Under the pieces are notes generated by a model. That model did not search any database, was not told the origin of the DNA, and saw nothing but the letters and a program-made list of their open reading frames with translations. Below are positions 53,147 to 61,935 of a stretch of 64,000 nucleotides of DNA, piece by piece. Origin of the DNA: JAICKM01 sp050998805 (GTDB lineage: Bacteria; Chloroflexota; Chloroflexia; QHBQ01; JAICKM01); the NCBI GenBank assembly GCA_050998805.1, contig JBPCPV010000022.1, positions 27,197 to 91,196 on the forward strand. The letters are read 5' to 3'. The first letter of the stretch is position 1. Each line of letters starts with the position of its first letter. The translations under genes were made by a program, and so were the position numbers.

Positions 53147-54094
53147 CTATTTGGCCGCTACCAGGCGCTTCACCTTGTCGTCGGTGACGGTGAGGAACGC
53201 CTCTTCGAGAGTCATTTCCAGGCGAGTGATACCCAGGAGCAAGCCGCCGGCTGCGGCAACTGCGCGGCTGATCTCGGGACGCGAGTCGCGGGATGTGCTG
53301 CTGTGCAAGACGAGCTTGCCCTTTTCGAGGCGCACGTCGCGCACGGCGTGTATCTTGGAGAGGGCCTTCTTGATCGCAGGCATGTCGCCCTCGAACTCCA
53401 CGACGTAGCGTTGGCCGGGTTCGAGCTTGGCGCGTATGTCGGGCACGCTGCCCTGGGCGACGATGCGCCCGCGCGCGATGATAGCCACGCGGTCGGCGGT
53501 TTGCTCGATCTCGGAGAGGATGTGGGACGAGAGGAAAACCGTCTTGCCCTGCTGCTTCTGCTCGTTGATGAGTTCGCGCACCTGCGAGATGCCGTAGGGG
53601 TCGAGGCCCGACGCCGGTTCGTCCATCACGAGCAGGTCGGGCGAATGGAGGAGGGCGCGCGCGACGGCGAGCTTTTGCTGCATACCGCGGCTGAACTCCT
53701 TGACGCGACTCTTGCGGCGGCTCGCCAGATCGAGCGCGTCGAGCAGGTCGCCGATGCGCTGATTGGCGTTTGGCACGCCGTACATGTCGGCGAAAAAGCC
53801 GAGATATTGCTCGGTGGTCATGTCGCCATAGAGCGCCTGATGCTCGGAGACAACGCCGACGCGCTTCTTGAGGGCGAGGGCGTTCATGGACATGGGTTGG
53901 TCGAGGACACGGACGCTGCCGGCGCTCGGCGGGAGGATGCCGAGGAGCATCATAATCGTGGTGGTCTTGCCGGCGCCGTTCGGCCCCAGGAAGCCGAAGA
54001 TCTCCCCCCGCCCCACCTCTAGATCAACGCCGTCCACCGCCAGGCGCTCGTTATAGCGTTTGCTCAGGTTCTCGGTGCTGATCGCCGTGTTCAT
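53147..54094 (-). CDS. ABC-2 transporter ATP-binding protein
   Basis: A 315-residue NBD with Walker A GPNGAGKTTT, Q-loop near SEHQAL, signature FSRGMQQKLAVARALL (the S in LSGGQ-like position is kept as SRGMQ), Walker B LLVMDEP and H-loop SSHILSEIE. The C-terminal extension is of the ABC-2 exporter type rather than the TOBE domain of sugar-import ATPases. The ATG at 54094 has AAGGAG 8 bases upstream; two alternatives within 9 bases upstream lack proper spacing. The sugar permease gene ends 5 bases before it. Confidence 0.85.
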   Translation of the reverse strand: MNTAISTENLSKRYNERLAVDGVDLEVGRGEIFGFLGPNGAGKTTTIMMLLGILPPSAGSVRVLDQPMSMNALALKKRVGVVSEHQALYGDMTTEQYLGFFADMYGVPNANQRIGDLLDALDLASRRKSRVKEFSRGMQQKLAVARALLHSPDLLVMDEPASGLDPYGISQVRELINEQKQQGKTVFLSSHILSEIEQTADRVAIIARGRIVAQGSVPDIRAKLEPGQRYVVEFEGDMPAIKKALSKIHAVRDVRLEKGKLVLHSSTSRDSRPEISRAVAAAGGLLLGITRLEMTLEEAFLTVTDDKVKRLVAAK

Positions 54095-54099
54095 GCACA

Positions 54100-55014
54100 T
54101 CACTCCTTGATGCCGGTGAAGACGACGCCCTGGATGAAGAGGCGCTGGGCGAAGAAGAAGATCAGCAGTGGGGGGAGGCTGATCACCACCATGGCGGCCA
54201 TCATCGGACCCCAGTCAGTGGTGAAGTACTGTTGGAAGTTCATCAGCATCAGTTGGAGTGTTTTGTGGTTGGTGGAGGGCAGATAGATCAGGGGGCCGAA
54301 GAAGTCGTTCCAGTAGTAGAGGAAGGCGAATAGCGATACGGTGGCGAGCACGGGCTTGGAGAGGGGGAGGATGATGCGCCAGAAGACATCGAGCACGCCC
54401 GCGCCGTCAATCCGCGCCGCGTCTTCGAGTTCGGGGGCAATCGAGCCGAAAAACTGGCGGAAGAGGAATATATTGAAGCCCGACGTGGCGAGCCAGGCCG
54501 GCAGCCAGAACGGCCAGAAGCTGTCTACCATGTTCAGCTTGCTGAAGATCACATAGGTCGGGATCAACGTGACTTGGCTGGGCAGCATCATTGTGGCGAG
54601 CACCAATATGAAGAGCGCGTCACGGCCCGGAAAGCGGAAGCGCGACAGCCCATAGCCGACCAGCGCGCACGACACGACCTGGCCGATCATGCAGGGGATG
54701 GCGATGAGCAGGGTGTTAGTGAGGGCCATGCCGAACTTCATCGTCTCGAGGCCCCTCGGGTAGTTGGAGAAGAGCGGGTCGGTCGGTATGATAGGTTGGT
54801 GGAGGGCGAAAATATCGGCCTTTGCCTTGACGGAAGCCGACAGCATCCAGACCAGCGGGAAGAGCACGATGAGCAGCCCGCCTATCAAGATGCCGTATAC
54901 GATGATCCTGCCGAGGATGCTCTTCCAGCGCACGCCGGTGTTGGGATGTACCGCGATCGTTACTGCGGGCGCTTCCTCGCGCCCGATCTGCGTTTTTACG
55001 TTGCTGCTAGCCAT
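54100..55014 (-). CDS. Sugar ABC transporter permease (MalG-like)
   Basis: A 304-residue permease with six membrane helices and the EAA loop EDAARIDGAGVLDVFWRIILP near residue 205, which docks the ATPase. It belongs to the CUT1 carbohydrate uptake class and pairs with the permease at 55027-55938 and the binding protein at 56021-57490. No dedicated MsmX/MalK-type ATPase is encoded nearby, so a shared one elsewhere is likely. Confidence 0.92.
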   Translation of the reverse strand: MASSNVKTQIGREEAPAVTIAVHPNTGVRWKSILGRIIVYGILIGGLLIVLFPLVWMLSASVKAKADIFALHQPIIPTDPLFSNYPRGLETMKFGMALTNTLLIAIPCMIGQVVSCALVGYGLSRFRFPGRDALFILVLATMMLPSQVTLIPTYVIFSKLNMVDSFWPFWLPAWLATSGFNIFLFRQFFGSIAPELEDAARIDGAGVLDVFWRIILPLSKPVLATVSLFAFLYYWNDFFGPLIYLPSTNHKTLQLMLMNFQQYFTTDWGPMMAAMVVISLPPLLIFFFAQRLFIQGVVFTGIKE

Positions 55015-55026
55015 GACAGTCCCTTT

Positions 55027-55938
55027 CTAAACTCCGCGTGAGCTGCCGCCGGCGTAGAAGATGCGGGCGGACGTAGTGCGGAAGATGACGAGAACCACAA
55101 TCAGGATGACGACGAAGAGCGCCCAGGAGAGCGCGGCCGCGTAGCCCATCTGGTTGTATAGCCAGGCGTTGCGGTAGATATAAAGCACCACGAAGAGGCT
55201 GCCCTCGCTGGGGCCGCCGCCGGTCATGACGAGCGCGTTTGTGAAACTCTGGAAGGAGCCGATCACGCCGAGCACGAAAGTGAAAAGCAGCACCGGCGAG
55301 AGCATCGGGATTGTGATATGGATGAACTTGGACCAGCCGCTCGCGCCGTCTATGGCGGCGGCTTCGTAAAGCTCGCTGGGGATGCCCTGCAAGCCGGCGA
55401 GGTAAATCACGACGCCGCCGCCCACCTGCCAGAGGCTCATGATGATCAGCGCAGGCAGTACCCACTGCGTCTGGGTGAGCCAGGGAATCGCGTCTATGCC
55501 GACCAGGCGCAGCGCGTTGTTGATCAGGCCATACTCGGTGTTGAACATCATCCACCAGAGTACCGCCAACCCCACGCCGGTTATCACAGCGGGCACGTAG
55601 TAGAGCGTGCGGAAAAACGCCAACCCCTTGATCTTCTGGTTGAGCAACATCGCTAGGGCGAGGCCAACGACCATGCCGAGCGGCACGCTGAAAATGGTGA
55701 AGATCCCAGTGATACGCAACGATGTCCAGAAGAGATCGTCGCCGATCATGTTCTGGAAGTTTTGCAGGCCGACGAAGGTCGGTGCGCCGAGCACGGGCCA
55801 GATGTTGAGGCTTATATAGCCGGCGAACAGCATTGGCCCCGCGAAGAAAAGCAGGAAGCCGACGACGAAAGGCGAGACGAAAAGCCAGCCCTGGATGGCC
55901 CGCTGGCGCTCCATTCGACCCATTTTTGCTCTAACCAT
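55027..55938 (-). CDS. Sugar ABC transporter permease (MalF/UgpA-like)
   Basis: A 303-residue CUT1 permease with six membrane helices and the EAA loop YEAAAIDGASGWSKFIHITIP near residue 198. The ATG at 55938 is preceded by GGGAGAAAGTC. A GC-rich hairpin (55974-56006) lies between this gene and the binding-protein gene. It is 12 bases before the second permease gene. Confidence 0.92.
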   Translation of the reverse strand: MVRAKMGRMERQRAIQGWLFVSPFVVGFLLFFAGPMLFAGYISLNIWPVLGAPTFVGLQNFQNMIGDDLFWTSLRITGIFTIFSVPLGMVVGLALAMLLNQKIKGLAFFRTLYYVPAVITGVGLAVLWWMMFNTEYGLINNALRLVGIDAIPWLTQTQWVLPALIIMSLWQVGGGVVIYLAGLQGIPSELYEAAAIDGASGWSKFIHITIPMLSPVLLFTFVLGVIGSFQSFTNALVMTGGGPSEGSLFVVLYIYRNAWLYNQMGYAAALSWALFVVILIVVLVIFRTTSARIFYAGGSSRGV

Positions 55939-55973
55939 GACTTTCTCCCAATCTTTTCTTTCCGGTCTGAGAT

Positions 55974-56006
55974 CCCCTGGCGTGGGCGTGACACCCACGC
56001 CAGGGG
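55974..56006 (-). terminator. Hairpin downstream of the sugar-binding protein gene
   Basis: CCCCTGGCGTGGG and CCCACGCCAGGGG form a perfect 13-base stem with a 7-base loop and no T-tract. Such hairpins between binding-protein and permease genes often stabilise the upstream message and reduce read-through, giving more binding protein than permease. Confidence 0.65.
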
Positions 56007-56020
56007 AGGGTTGTCATGCC

Positions 56021-57490
56021 TTACGGCAACGGCTTGGCGAGGGCATCGTTGAACTCTTTTTGCAGCGCGGGCAGCAGGTCGGCTGCCTTCTTCTCGCCGG
56101 TCCAGAGTACTGAGAGGCGGTCGTTGAGGTCGTTGGCGGTATACTTGGGGCGGAACCACTGCGGCGATGAATGAACCATCGGGTCGCTGGACAGCGGCAC
56201 CACCAAGTTGCGGACATTCTGGGGAACCGCTTGCAGGCCGAGTTGGCGCATAACGGCGGTATTGGGCACCACGTCGGTAGGGGCAAGAGCCGCCTCGCCT
56301 TCAGGACCGGAAACCCAGCTGAGAACCTTCCAGGCTGCGTCTTTCTTGGGACTGTTCTTGTTGATGATCATGCCCAGCTCCTCGCCGAGCGTGCCCTCCG
56401 CCTTGTTCTTCGGCGGATAGGAGAGATCCCACTTGAACTTCCAGTCGCGGCTGAGGTCGAGATTCCAGTTGCCACGGGTTATCATGCCGGCGTTGCCGGT
56501 GTCGAACCCGATGGGGCTGGCACCTGTTGTCTGGTCGATCGGCACGAAGGCCTTGTCATTGATCTGTAGGTTTTGCAGGTAGGTGAAGGCGTCGACCGAC
56601 GGCTTCTCACCGAAGGTAAGGGTCTTGGCATCGGGCGTCATAGCGTTGCCGCCGTTCTCCCAGACCCATGTCCAGAGCGGCAGGAGCCACGCCTGGTTCT
56701 GGTAGCCGTACTGATGCTTCGACTGGTCGGTGAGCTTCTTGGACATGGTGGTGAAGTCGTCCCAGGTCCAACCGCGCTGCGGCGTGCTGATGCCAGCGGC
56801 CTTCTCTAGGTCCGCATTATGCCACATCTCCCAGACGAATTCAACCACCGGCAGGCCGTACTGGCCGGGGCCGACCTTTAGCTCAGGATAGCGCACGGTG
56901 GTGTAATCGTCCAGGGTCCACTGCGGGAACTTGTCGAGCTGGAGCGCGGCCTTGTCCGTGGCGATGTTCGAGCTGAGATCGAGGGCGGCACCGGCGCGCA
57001 GGAAGCTACCCACGTTGTCCGGGGCGACGAAGATCAGGTCTATGTCGTTGCTGCCGGTCAGGCGCGTGAGCACCGTCTCGATGTAGTTGCCTGTGATCTG
57101 CTCGTGAACGATCTTGATGTTGGGATTCGCATCCTCGAAGGGCTTGTACCAACGGTTGGCCCAGGACGAGATGTTGTCCGGCACCCAGTCGACAACCTTG
57201 ACCGTCGTCACCCCGGCCGGAACCACAGGAGTCGGGCCGACAGTCACGGTGCCGATAGGCGCAGTTGTGTTGGTGGCCGCGGCCACAGCGGCGGTAGTAT
57301 CGGTCGGCGCGGCCATAGCGGCGGTTGTGTTGGTGGCCGCGGGCATGGCGGCTGTGGTGTCGGTCGCCGGGGCCGCCATAGTTGTATTGGTCGGAGCGGG
57401 AACAGGAGTATCGGCTGCTCCGCCGCAGGCCGCCAGCAGCATGGATGTTGCCAGCAGCAGCGCGAGCCCGGCACTAGTTTTGCGTGACAT
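56021..57490 (-). CDS. Extracellular sugar-binding lipoprotein
   Basis: A 489-residue lipoprotein (lipobox LLAAC) with a Thr/Ala/Asn-rich linker of about 75 residues made of TNTTAAM-type repeats, then a type 2 solute-binding fold of the MalE/UgpB kind (WANRWYKPFEDANPNIKIV, WTWDDFTTMSKKL, AWKVLSWVSGPEGE). AAAGGAGG precedes the ATG at 57490. It is first of the sugar importer genes and lies downstream of a WD40 lipoprotein and the LacI gene. The ligand should be an oligosaccharide of the operon's glycan. Confidence 0.92.
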   Translation of the reverse strand: MSRKTSAGLALLLATSMLLAACGGAADTPVPAPTNTTMAAPATDTTAAMPAATNTTAAMAAPTDTTAAVAAATNTTAPIGTVTVGPTPVVPAGVTTVKVVDWVPDNISSWANRWYKPFEDANPNIKIVHEQITGNYIETVLTRLTGSNDIDLIFVAPDNVGSFLRAGAALDLSSNIATDKAALQLDKFPQWTLDDYTTVRYPELKVGPGQYGLPVVEFVWEMWHNADLEKAAGISTPQRGWTWDDFTTMSKKLTDQSKHQYGYQNQAWLLPLWTWVWENGGNAMTPDAKTLTFGEKPSVDAFTYLQNLQINDKAFVPIDQTTGASPIGFDTGNAGMITRGNWNLDLSRDWKFKWDLSYPPKNKAEGTLGEELGMIINKNSPKKDAAWKVLSWVSGPEGEAALAPTDVVPNTAVMRQLGLQAVPQNVRNLVVPLSSDPMVHSSPQWFRPKYTANDLNDRLSVLWTGEKKAADLLPALQKEFNDALAKPLP

Positions 57491-57573
57491 AGGATATTTT
57501 CCTCCTTTTAGCTCAACTGTTAGCGCGACCGGTTGCATCGTATGAACGAGTTTGTCTATACGCGACCTCCTCC

Positions 57574-58584
57574 CTATTGCTTCTGAACCGCCCACAGGAA
57601 CACGCGCTGATCGTAGCTGCCGCTCGCCAGCATAGTGCCGTCGGGCCGCCAGGCAACGGCATCTACCTCGGCACCATGGCCGACCGCAACTTGATCGGCG
57701 GGTGTGTGACCGGGGCCGAGACGCTCGCCCGTGGCTGCGTTCCAGAGAGCCACGCCGTGATCGGTGCTGGCCGAAGCCAGCAGCTTGCTGTCGGGGGTGA
57801 ACGCGACGCTGGTTACTTTGCCTATCAGGCCATTGCAGGTAGTGACGAGTTTGCCTGATGCTGCGTCGTAAACGCGCACTTTTGTATCGCCCGCGCCGAC
57901 GGCGATGCTCTTGCCGTCGGGCGAGAAGGCGACCGACAGCGCCCCCACCATCGCGTCGGTCAGCTCGAGACCCTTGTTGCCGCCGGCAACATCCCAGGTT
58001 TGCACCTTGTTGTCGTTGTCCGCCGTGACCAGCGTCTTGCTGTCGGGTGAGAAGGCCACGCCATTGATGCGGTCACCAAAGCCGGTGATCGTCTTCACCT
58101 GCTGCAAGTTACTGGGGTCGGACAGGAGCACCTGCTTACTGCGCCCCGCCGAGGCCAGCAGCTTGCCGTCCGGGGACCAGGCGAGGGCCAAAATCTGGGC
58201 GCTATCGGAGAAGGTGCGTAGCTGCTTGCCGGCGGCCGGATCCCAAAGGATAACTGCCTTGTCGCGGCCTCCGCTCGCGAGGGTCTTGCCGTCGGGCGAG
58301 AAAACCAGGGAGGTTATTGCCAGGGTGTGAGCCGCCCAGTGGCGGATCTCCTTACCGCTATCGGCGTCCCAGAGGTAAATGGTGTGGTCGTCGCCTCCGG
58401 AGGCCAGCATTTTGCCGTCGGATGACCAGGCGAGGGCGTTGACTCCACCCGAATGGCCGCTCAAGATAGTGACGCGCGTCACAGTGGGTGCATTATCTGC
58501 GGAGACGGCGGGGTAGCCTGCCGAACCTCCACAGGCGGACGCCAAGAAGATCAGCAGAGCGAACAGAGCGAGACGACGCAGCAT
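57574..58584 (-). CDS. WD40-repeat lipoprotein
   Basis: A 336-residue lipoprotein (lipobox ASAC) with seven WD40 repeats, each with a GH..VNALAWSSDGK and LWD-type end, forming one beta-propeller on the cell surface. It begins 11 bases after the LacI stop and precedes the sugar-binding protein gene, so it may help glycan binding or scaffold the surface enzymes; this is inferred from position. Confidence 0.88.
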   Translation of the reverse strand: MLRRLALFALLIFLASACGGSAGYPAVSADNAPTVTRVTILSGHSGGVNALAWSSDGKMLASGGDDHTIYLWDADSGKEIRHWAAHTLAITSLVFSPDGKTLASGGRDKAVILWDPAAGKQLRTFSDSAQILALAWSPDGKLLASAGRSKQVLLSDPSNLQQVKTITGFGDRINGVAFSPDSKTLVTADNDNKVQTWDVAGGNKGLELTDAMVGALSVAFSPDGKSIAVGAGDTKVRVYDAASGKLVTTCNGLIGKVTSVAFTPDSKLLASASTDHGVALWNAATGERLGPGHTPADQVAVGHGAEVDAVAWRPDGTMLASGSYDQRVFLWAVQKQ

Positions 58585-58595
58585 AAGTTTCCTCC

Positions 58596-59612
58596 TTAGT
58601 TGGGCGGTCGGGTAACGGAGCAGCGAACGATAAGCTGGGTGGGTAAGTGCCGCTCCTGAGGCGGTTCCTCGCTGCCGCGGATTCGTTGCAGCAGCAGATC
58701 ACCGGCCAGGGTGCCGAGCCGGCGAGTGTTTTGTGAGACGACGGTGAGCGTCGGGTTATAGGCATCGGCCCACTCCAAGTCGTCGAAGATAATCAGCGAG
58801 ACGTCGGTGGGAATAACCAGGCCGAGCTGGTGGATCGCGCGGAGGCTGCCGATGGCGACATTGCCGCTGCCAAGAAAGAGCGCGGTGGGCCGATCGGGAG
58901 AGTCGAGTAGCTCGCGTGTGGCAACTTCGGCTTCGGGGCTTTTGAAGTTGGTGACCTTGATGAGGGCCGGATCGACGGGTAGGCCGTGGTCTACGTGGGC
59001 TTGTTCGTAGCCCATGCGGCGCTCGCGGCCTGGGGCGTACTTGGACGGCCCGGCCACCAGCCCAATGCGGCGGTGGCCCTGCTCGATCATCAGGGAGACG
59101 GCGGCGCGGGTGCCCCCGAAGTTATCGGAGAGCACGCTGTCTACGGAGGCATCTTCGAGCCGCCGGTCGAGCGCGACGACGGCGATGCCCTGCTCGAGGA
59201 CTTTGCGGACGGGGGCGGAGCTGCGCCGCTCATCGGTGGCGCAGACTACGATCCCTGCCACTGCCTCATCGGCGAGCACTTGGAGGTAGGTGCTTTCGCG
59301 ATCCAGGGCGTCATCGGTGTCGCAGACCAGCAGGGTATAGCCCTCGCGGAAAGCTACTTCTTCGAGGCCGCGCGCGACCGAGATGAAGAAGGGGTTCTCA
59401 ATGTCGGGGACGACGATGGCGATTGTCTTGGTGGACTTGGTGCGGAAGTTGCGGGCGAGGCGGTTGGGGCGGTAGCGCAACTGCTGGGCGGAGTCCAAGA
59501 CGCGGCGGCGGAGTTCAGTGTCGACAGAGGTGCTGCCGTTAAGCACGCGGGAGACCGTGGCGACCGACACACCGGCGTGGTGAGCGACTTCTTTGGCCGT
59601 AGACGCTTTCAT
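58596..59612 (-). CDS. LacI-family transcriptional regulator
   Basis: A 338-residue repressor. The N-terminal HTH reads TAKEVAHHAGVSVATVSRVLNG, the hinge carries LRYRPNRLARNF, and the periplasmic-binding-like effector domain spans about 60-338. The ATG at 59612 follows TAGGAG; an in-frame upstream codon at 59690 would run through the operators. At least two palindromic LacI-type operators lie directly upstream, so it likely autoregulates and controls the long operon. A sugar or sugar phosphate from D-arabinan would be the expected inducer. Confidence 0.92.
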   Translation of the reverse strand: MKASTAKEVAHHAGVSVATVSRVLNGSTSVDTELRRRVLDSAQQLRYRPNRLARNFRTKSTKTIAIVVPDIENPFFISVARGLEEVAFREGYTLLVCDTDDALDRESTYLQVLADEAVAGIVVCATDERRSSAPVRKVLEQGIAVVALDRRLEDASVDSVLSDNFGGTRAAVSLMIEQGHRRIGLVAGPSKYAPGRERRMGYEQAHVDHGLPVDPALIKVTNFKSPEAEVATRELLDSPDRPTALFLGSGNVAIGSLRAIHQLGLVIPTDVSLIIFDDLEWADAYNPTLTVVSQNTRRLGTLAGDLLLQRIRGSEEPPQERHLPTQLIVRCSVTRPPN

Positions 59613-59624
59613 CGTGCTCCTACT

Positions 59625-59656
59625 GGGTAATCGGTTACCCGATGGTAATCGATTAC
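59625..59656. promoter_or_regulatory. Tandem LacI-type operators A and B
   Basis: GGGTAATCGGTTACCC (59625-59640, palindrome with central mismatches) and GTAATCGATTAC (59645-59656, perfect 12-base palindrome with central CG). They are 20 bases centre-to-centre, two helical turns, directly before the LacI start. Confidence 0.75.
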
Positions 59657-59736
59657 TGTGCAGAGCGGTTTTGGTCTCTGGAAGAGACACACAAAACTCG
59701 CGAGCGGAACGGGCACACCATTAACGTGCTGCTATT

Positions 59737-59787
59737 GTAACCGATTTCTTTCCCGATGTCAATAGCCTGCCCCTGGTAATTGATTTC
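59737..59787. promoter_or_regulatory. Degenerate LacI-type operators C and D
   Basis: GTAACCGATTTC (59737-59748) and GTAATTGATTTC (59776-59787) match the consensus GTAAtCGATTac in 9-10 of 12 positions. Their distance from operators A and B would allow looping. The remaining 59657-59956 has no gene. Confidence 0.55.
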
Positions 59788-59919
59788 TCAGACCGGGCCG
59801 TTCGCCCAAGCGGAGGCGATTCAAAAATGGGGGCAACAGTGGAGAGCATTCCGAATCAGCTGTAGATGCAGGAGTTATCTACTCTCCCCGAGATGTGGGT
59901 AATCACTAAAAAGCACGGG

Positions 59920-59948
59920 TTGCGGAGAGAGGCGCAAGCTGCTATGAT
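59920..59948 (+). promoter_or_regulatory. Promoter of a leaderless-type gene
   Basis: TTGCGG (59920-59925), a 17-base spacer and TATGAT (59943-59948). The ATG at 59957 begins only 8 bases after the -10, so the start of transcription nearly coincides with the start codon. Confidence 0.6.
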
Positions 59949-59956
59949 AGGTATCT

Positions 59957-61651
59957 ATGATCGAGAACCCCCCAGCCGAAATTGCTGCACGTCCGTTTAT
60001 CCTATGTCCGATCTGCGGGCAACCCGCTGAGCCGGCGCTGTTCGCGGAACACGGCAAGATCGAGGAGATATGCCGGCAGACGTTGGCGGCCGCTTTCCCA
60101 GCTTGGCGGCCTACATCGGGGGTCTGCCCGGCCTGCGTCGAGCGGGCGACGAACACCCTCAGTGTGTCGGGGCTGAACCTGCACAGCGTGCTCTCGCATC
60201 ACGGCTCGCGCAGCGACCACCCGCAGGTGGCGGCGCACGGCAAGCCTGCCCTGCCTGTGCCTCTCCGCCTGCACGCCAACCCGCTCTTCCGGGGCGCGGG
60301 CGTCGTGCTCGGTATGCTCGACAGCGGCTTTTATCTCCACCCCGACCTCGTAGAGCCGACCAACCGTGTGCTGGCGGCTGTAGATGCGTCGCGGGAGCCG
60401 CCGGTCGTCGGGGCCGACTTCACGAAGCCGCAGATGCGGAGTTGGCACGGGCTGATGACTAGCGTGGTGGTCGCCGGCAACGGCTACCTCTCCGGCGGGC
60501 GGTACAGGGGCATCGCGTCGGAGGCCGGTCTCGTGCTCGCGCAGGTGGGCAACGACAAAGTGAGCATCCCCGACAGGGCGATCGCGATCGGGCTGCGCTG
60601 GATGCTCGCCAATCATCGCCGCTACGGCATCCGAGTGCTCAACGTTTCGCTCGGCGGCGACGAGGAGATGACGGATGGCCCGGTGGACCGGCTCGCGGAG
60701 AAGCTGGTCGCCGAGGGGGTGACGGTGGTGACGGCGGCGGGCAACGCGGGGCGGCGCTACATTCTGCCGCCGGCGAGCGCACCCTCTGTGTTGACCGTCG
60801 GCGGGGCGTCCGACCAAAACCTGCTCAATATCCACCTAGAGACGTTCCAGCCCTGGCGGTCGTCTTATGGGCCGACGCGAGCCGGAGACCGAAAGCCGGA
60901 GCTTGTCGCGCCAAGCATGTTGCTCGCCGCGCCTCTGCTGCCGGGCACGAGCCAGGCGCGGGAGGCCGCGCGGCTGGCCTCGTTGCTGACGCTCGACGAC
61001 CAGACGCTGGAAGGCGCGAGCGAGGAAGCCCGCAGGCTGCTATACCTGCGTAGGGGCGCGCTTGACGGCATCGGAGGCGCGGCGATACGGAGCCTGGTGG
61101 CGGGGCGCATGGCCCGCAACAACTGGCTCTCCGCCTCGTATCAGTTCGTGGACGGCACCTCGGTAGCCGCCCCAGTGGTTTCCTCAGTGGTGGCCCAGAT
61201 GCTCGAGGCGAACCCGAAGCTGACTCCGGCGAGGGTCAAGGAACTGCTCTCGGTCACGGCGATCCCGATGGAGGGGGTGCCGGAGGATAGGCAGGGCCAC
61301 GGCGTGGTGAACCCCGCCCTCGCGGTCGCTCTCGCGCTGCGGCTCGACGGCCCGATGACCGGCTACCCGGTCTCGCCTCACAAGACGGAGGACGGCGCAC
61401 ACCACTTCTACTACTACAACCCACGGGTGGAGCGCGTGGGGCTGGTCGGCAGCTTCAACAACTGGTTCGCGGGGGGCTACACTTTCAGCCGCAACGGCCC
61501 CGGCATCTTCGAGTTCCGCCTTCCCCCGTTGCCGCCGGGCCTCTACCGCTACAAGTTCCTGCTCGACGACCAGACAGCCGTTGACGACCCCGAGAGCCTC
61601 GACAAGGACCCCGACGGCTACGGCGAGTTCTCTAGCCGGCTGCGAGCATAG
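59957..61651 (+). CDS. Cytoplasmic subtilisin-like protease with zinc ribbon and glycogen-binding-like domain
   Basis: A 564-residue protein. An N-terminal zinc ribbon (C17, C20, C57, C60) leads to an S8 peptidase domain with Asp122 (GMLDSG), His164 (SWHG), oxyanion Asn263 (AAGN) and Ser402 (DGTSVAAP), all present. The last about 95 residues form an AMPK/CBM48-type module (VGLVGSFNNWF..YRYKFLLDD). There is no signal peptide or membrane segment, so it should act inside the cell. The combination is unusual: a protease possibly targeted to glycogen granules or another glucan. The start ATG lacks a Shine-Dalgarno, consistent with leaderless translation. Confidence 0.85.
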   Translation: MIENPPAEIAARPFILCPICGQPAEPALFAEHGKIEEICRQTLAAAFPAWRPTSGVCPACVERATNTLSVSGLNLHSVLSHHGSRSDHPQVAAHGKPALPVPLRLHANPLFRGAGVVLGMLDSGFYLHPDLVEPTNRVLAAVDASREPPVVGADFTKPQMRSWHGLMTSVVVAGNGYLSGGRYRGIASEAGLVLAQVGNDKVSIPDRAIAIGLRWMLANHRRYGIRVLNVSLGGDEEMTDGPVDRLAEKLVAEGVTVVTAAGNAGRRYILPPASAPSVLTVGGASDQNLLNIHLETFQPWRSSYGPTRAGDRKPELVAPSMLLAAPLLPGTSQAREAARLASLLTLDDQTLEGASEEARRLLYLRRGALDGIGGAAIRSLVAGRMARNNWLSASYQFVDGTSVAAPVVSSVVAQMLEANPKLTPARVKELLSVTAIPMEGVPEDRQGHGVVNPALAVALALRLDGPMTGYPVSPHKTEDGAHHFYYYNPRVERVGLVGSFNNWFAGGYTFSRNGPGIFEFRLPPLPPGLYRYKFLLDDQTAVDDPESLDKDPDGYGEFSSRLRA

Positions 61652-61676
61652 TGCGGATTGCGGAGTGGCGGAAGAT

Positions 61677-61886
61677 GCCGTCCACGAATACGGGTCACGA
61701 ATACACGAATGGTATGGGGTGATCCGAGAGACAGGGGTATGGCGGCGGTACGGAGACGGCGGCGATACGGGGAGGAGGGATCGGCTGCGGGAGAGGGCTG
61801 CCGCCCTCGATTGGCCGGTCTTACCCCGATCCCGCCAACCGTCCCCACACCATTCGTGTATTCGTGGCCCGTATTCGTGGACGGCC
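61677..61886. repeat. Long inverted repeat (foldback element)
   Basis: Arms of 43 bases (61677-61719 and 61844-61886) match with two mismatches and flank a 124-base centre. The arms contain the TTCGTGTATTCGTGG and GTATTCGTGGACGGC units; the centre carries segments related to 13215-13245. No ORF or transposase is present, so it could be a MITE-like element. It fills the spacer between the protease gene and tyrA. Confidence 0.8.
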
Positions 61887-61935
61887 TGCTCGCCCACCTC
61901 CAGCCCTCCGCCCATCGTAATTCATAACTCAAAAC

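Noticed and set aside
53147..54094. ATPase of the sugar importer
   Set aside because: It lacks the C-terminal TOBE region of sugar-import ATPases and is followed by an ABC-2 permease gene.
57518..57535. GCGACCGGTTGC as an internal LacI operator before the sugar-binding protein gene
   Set aside because: It shares only the central CG with the four clear operators, so support is too weak.
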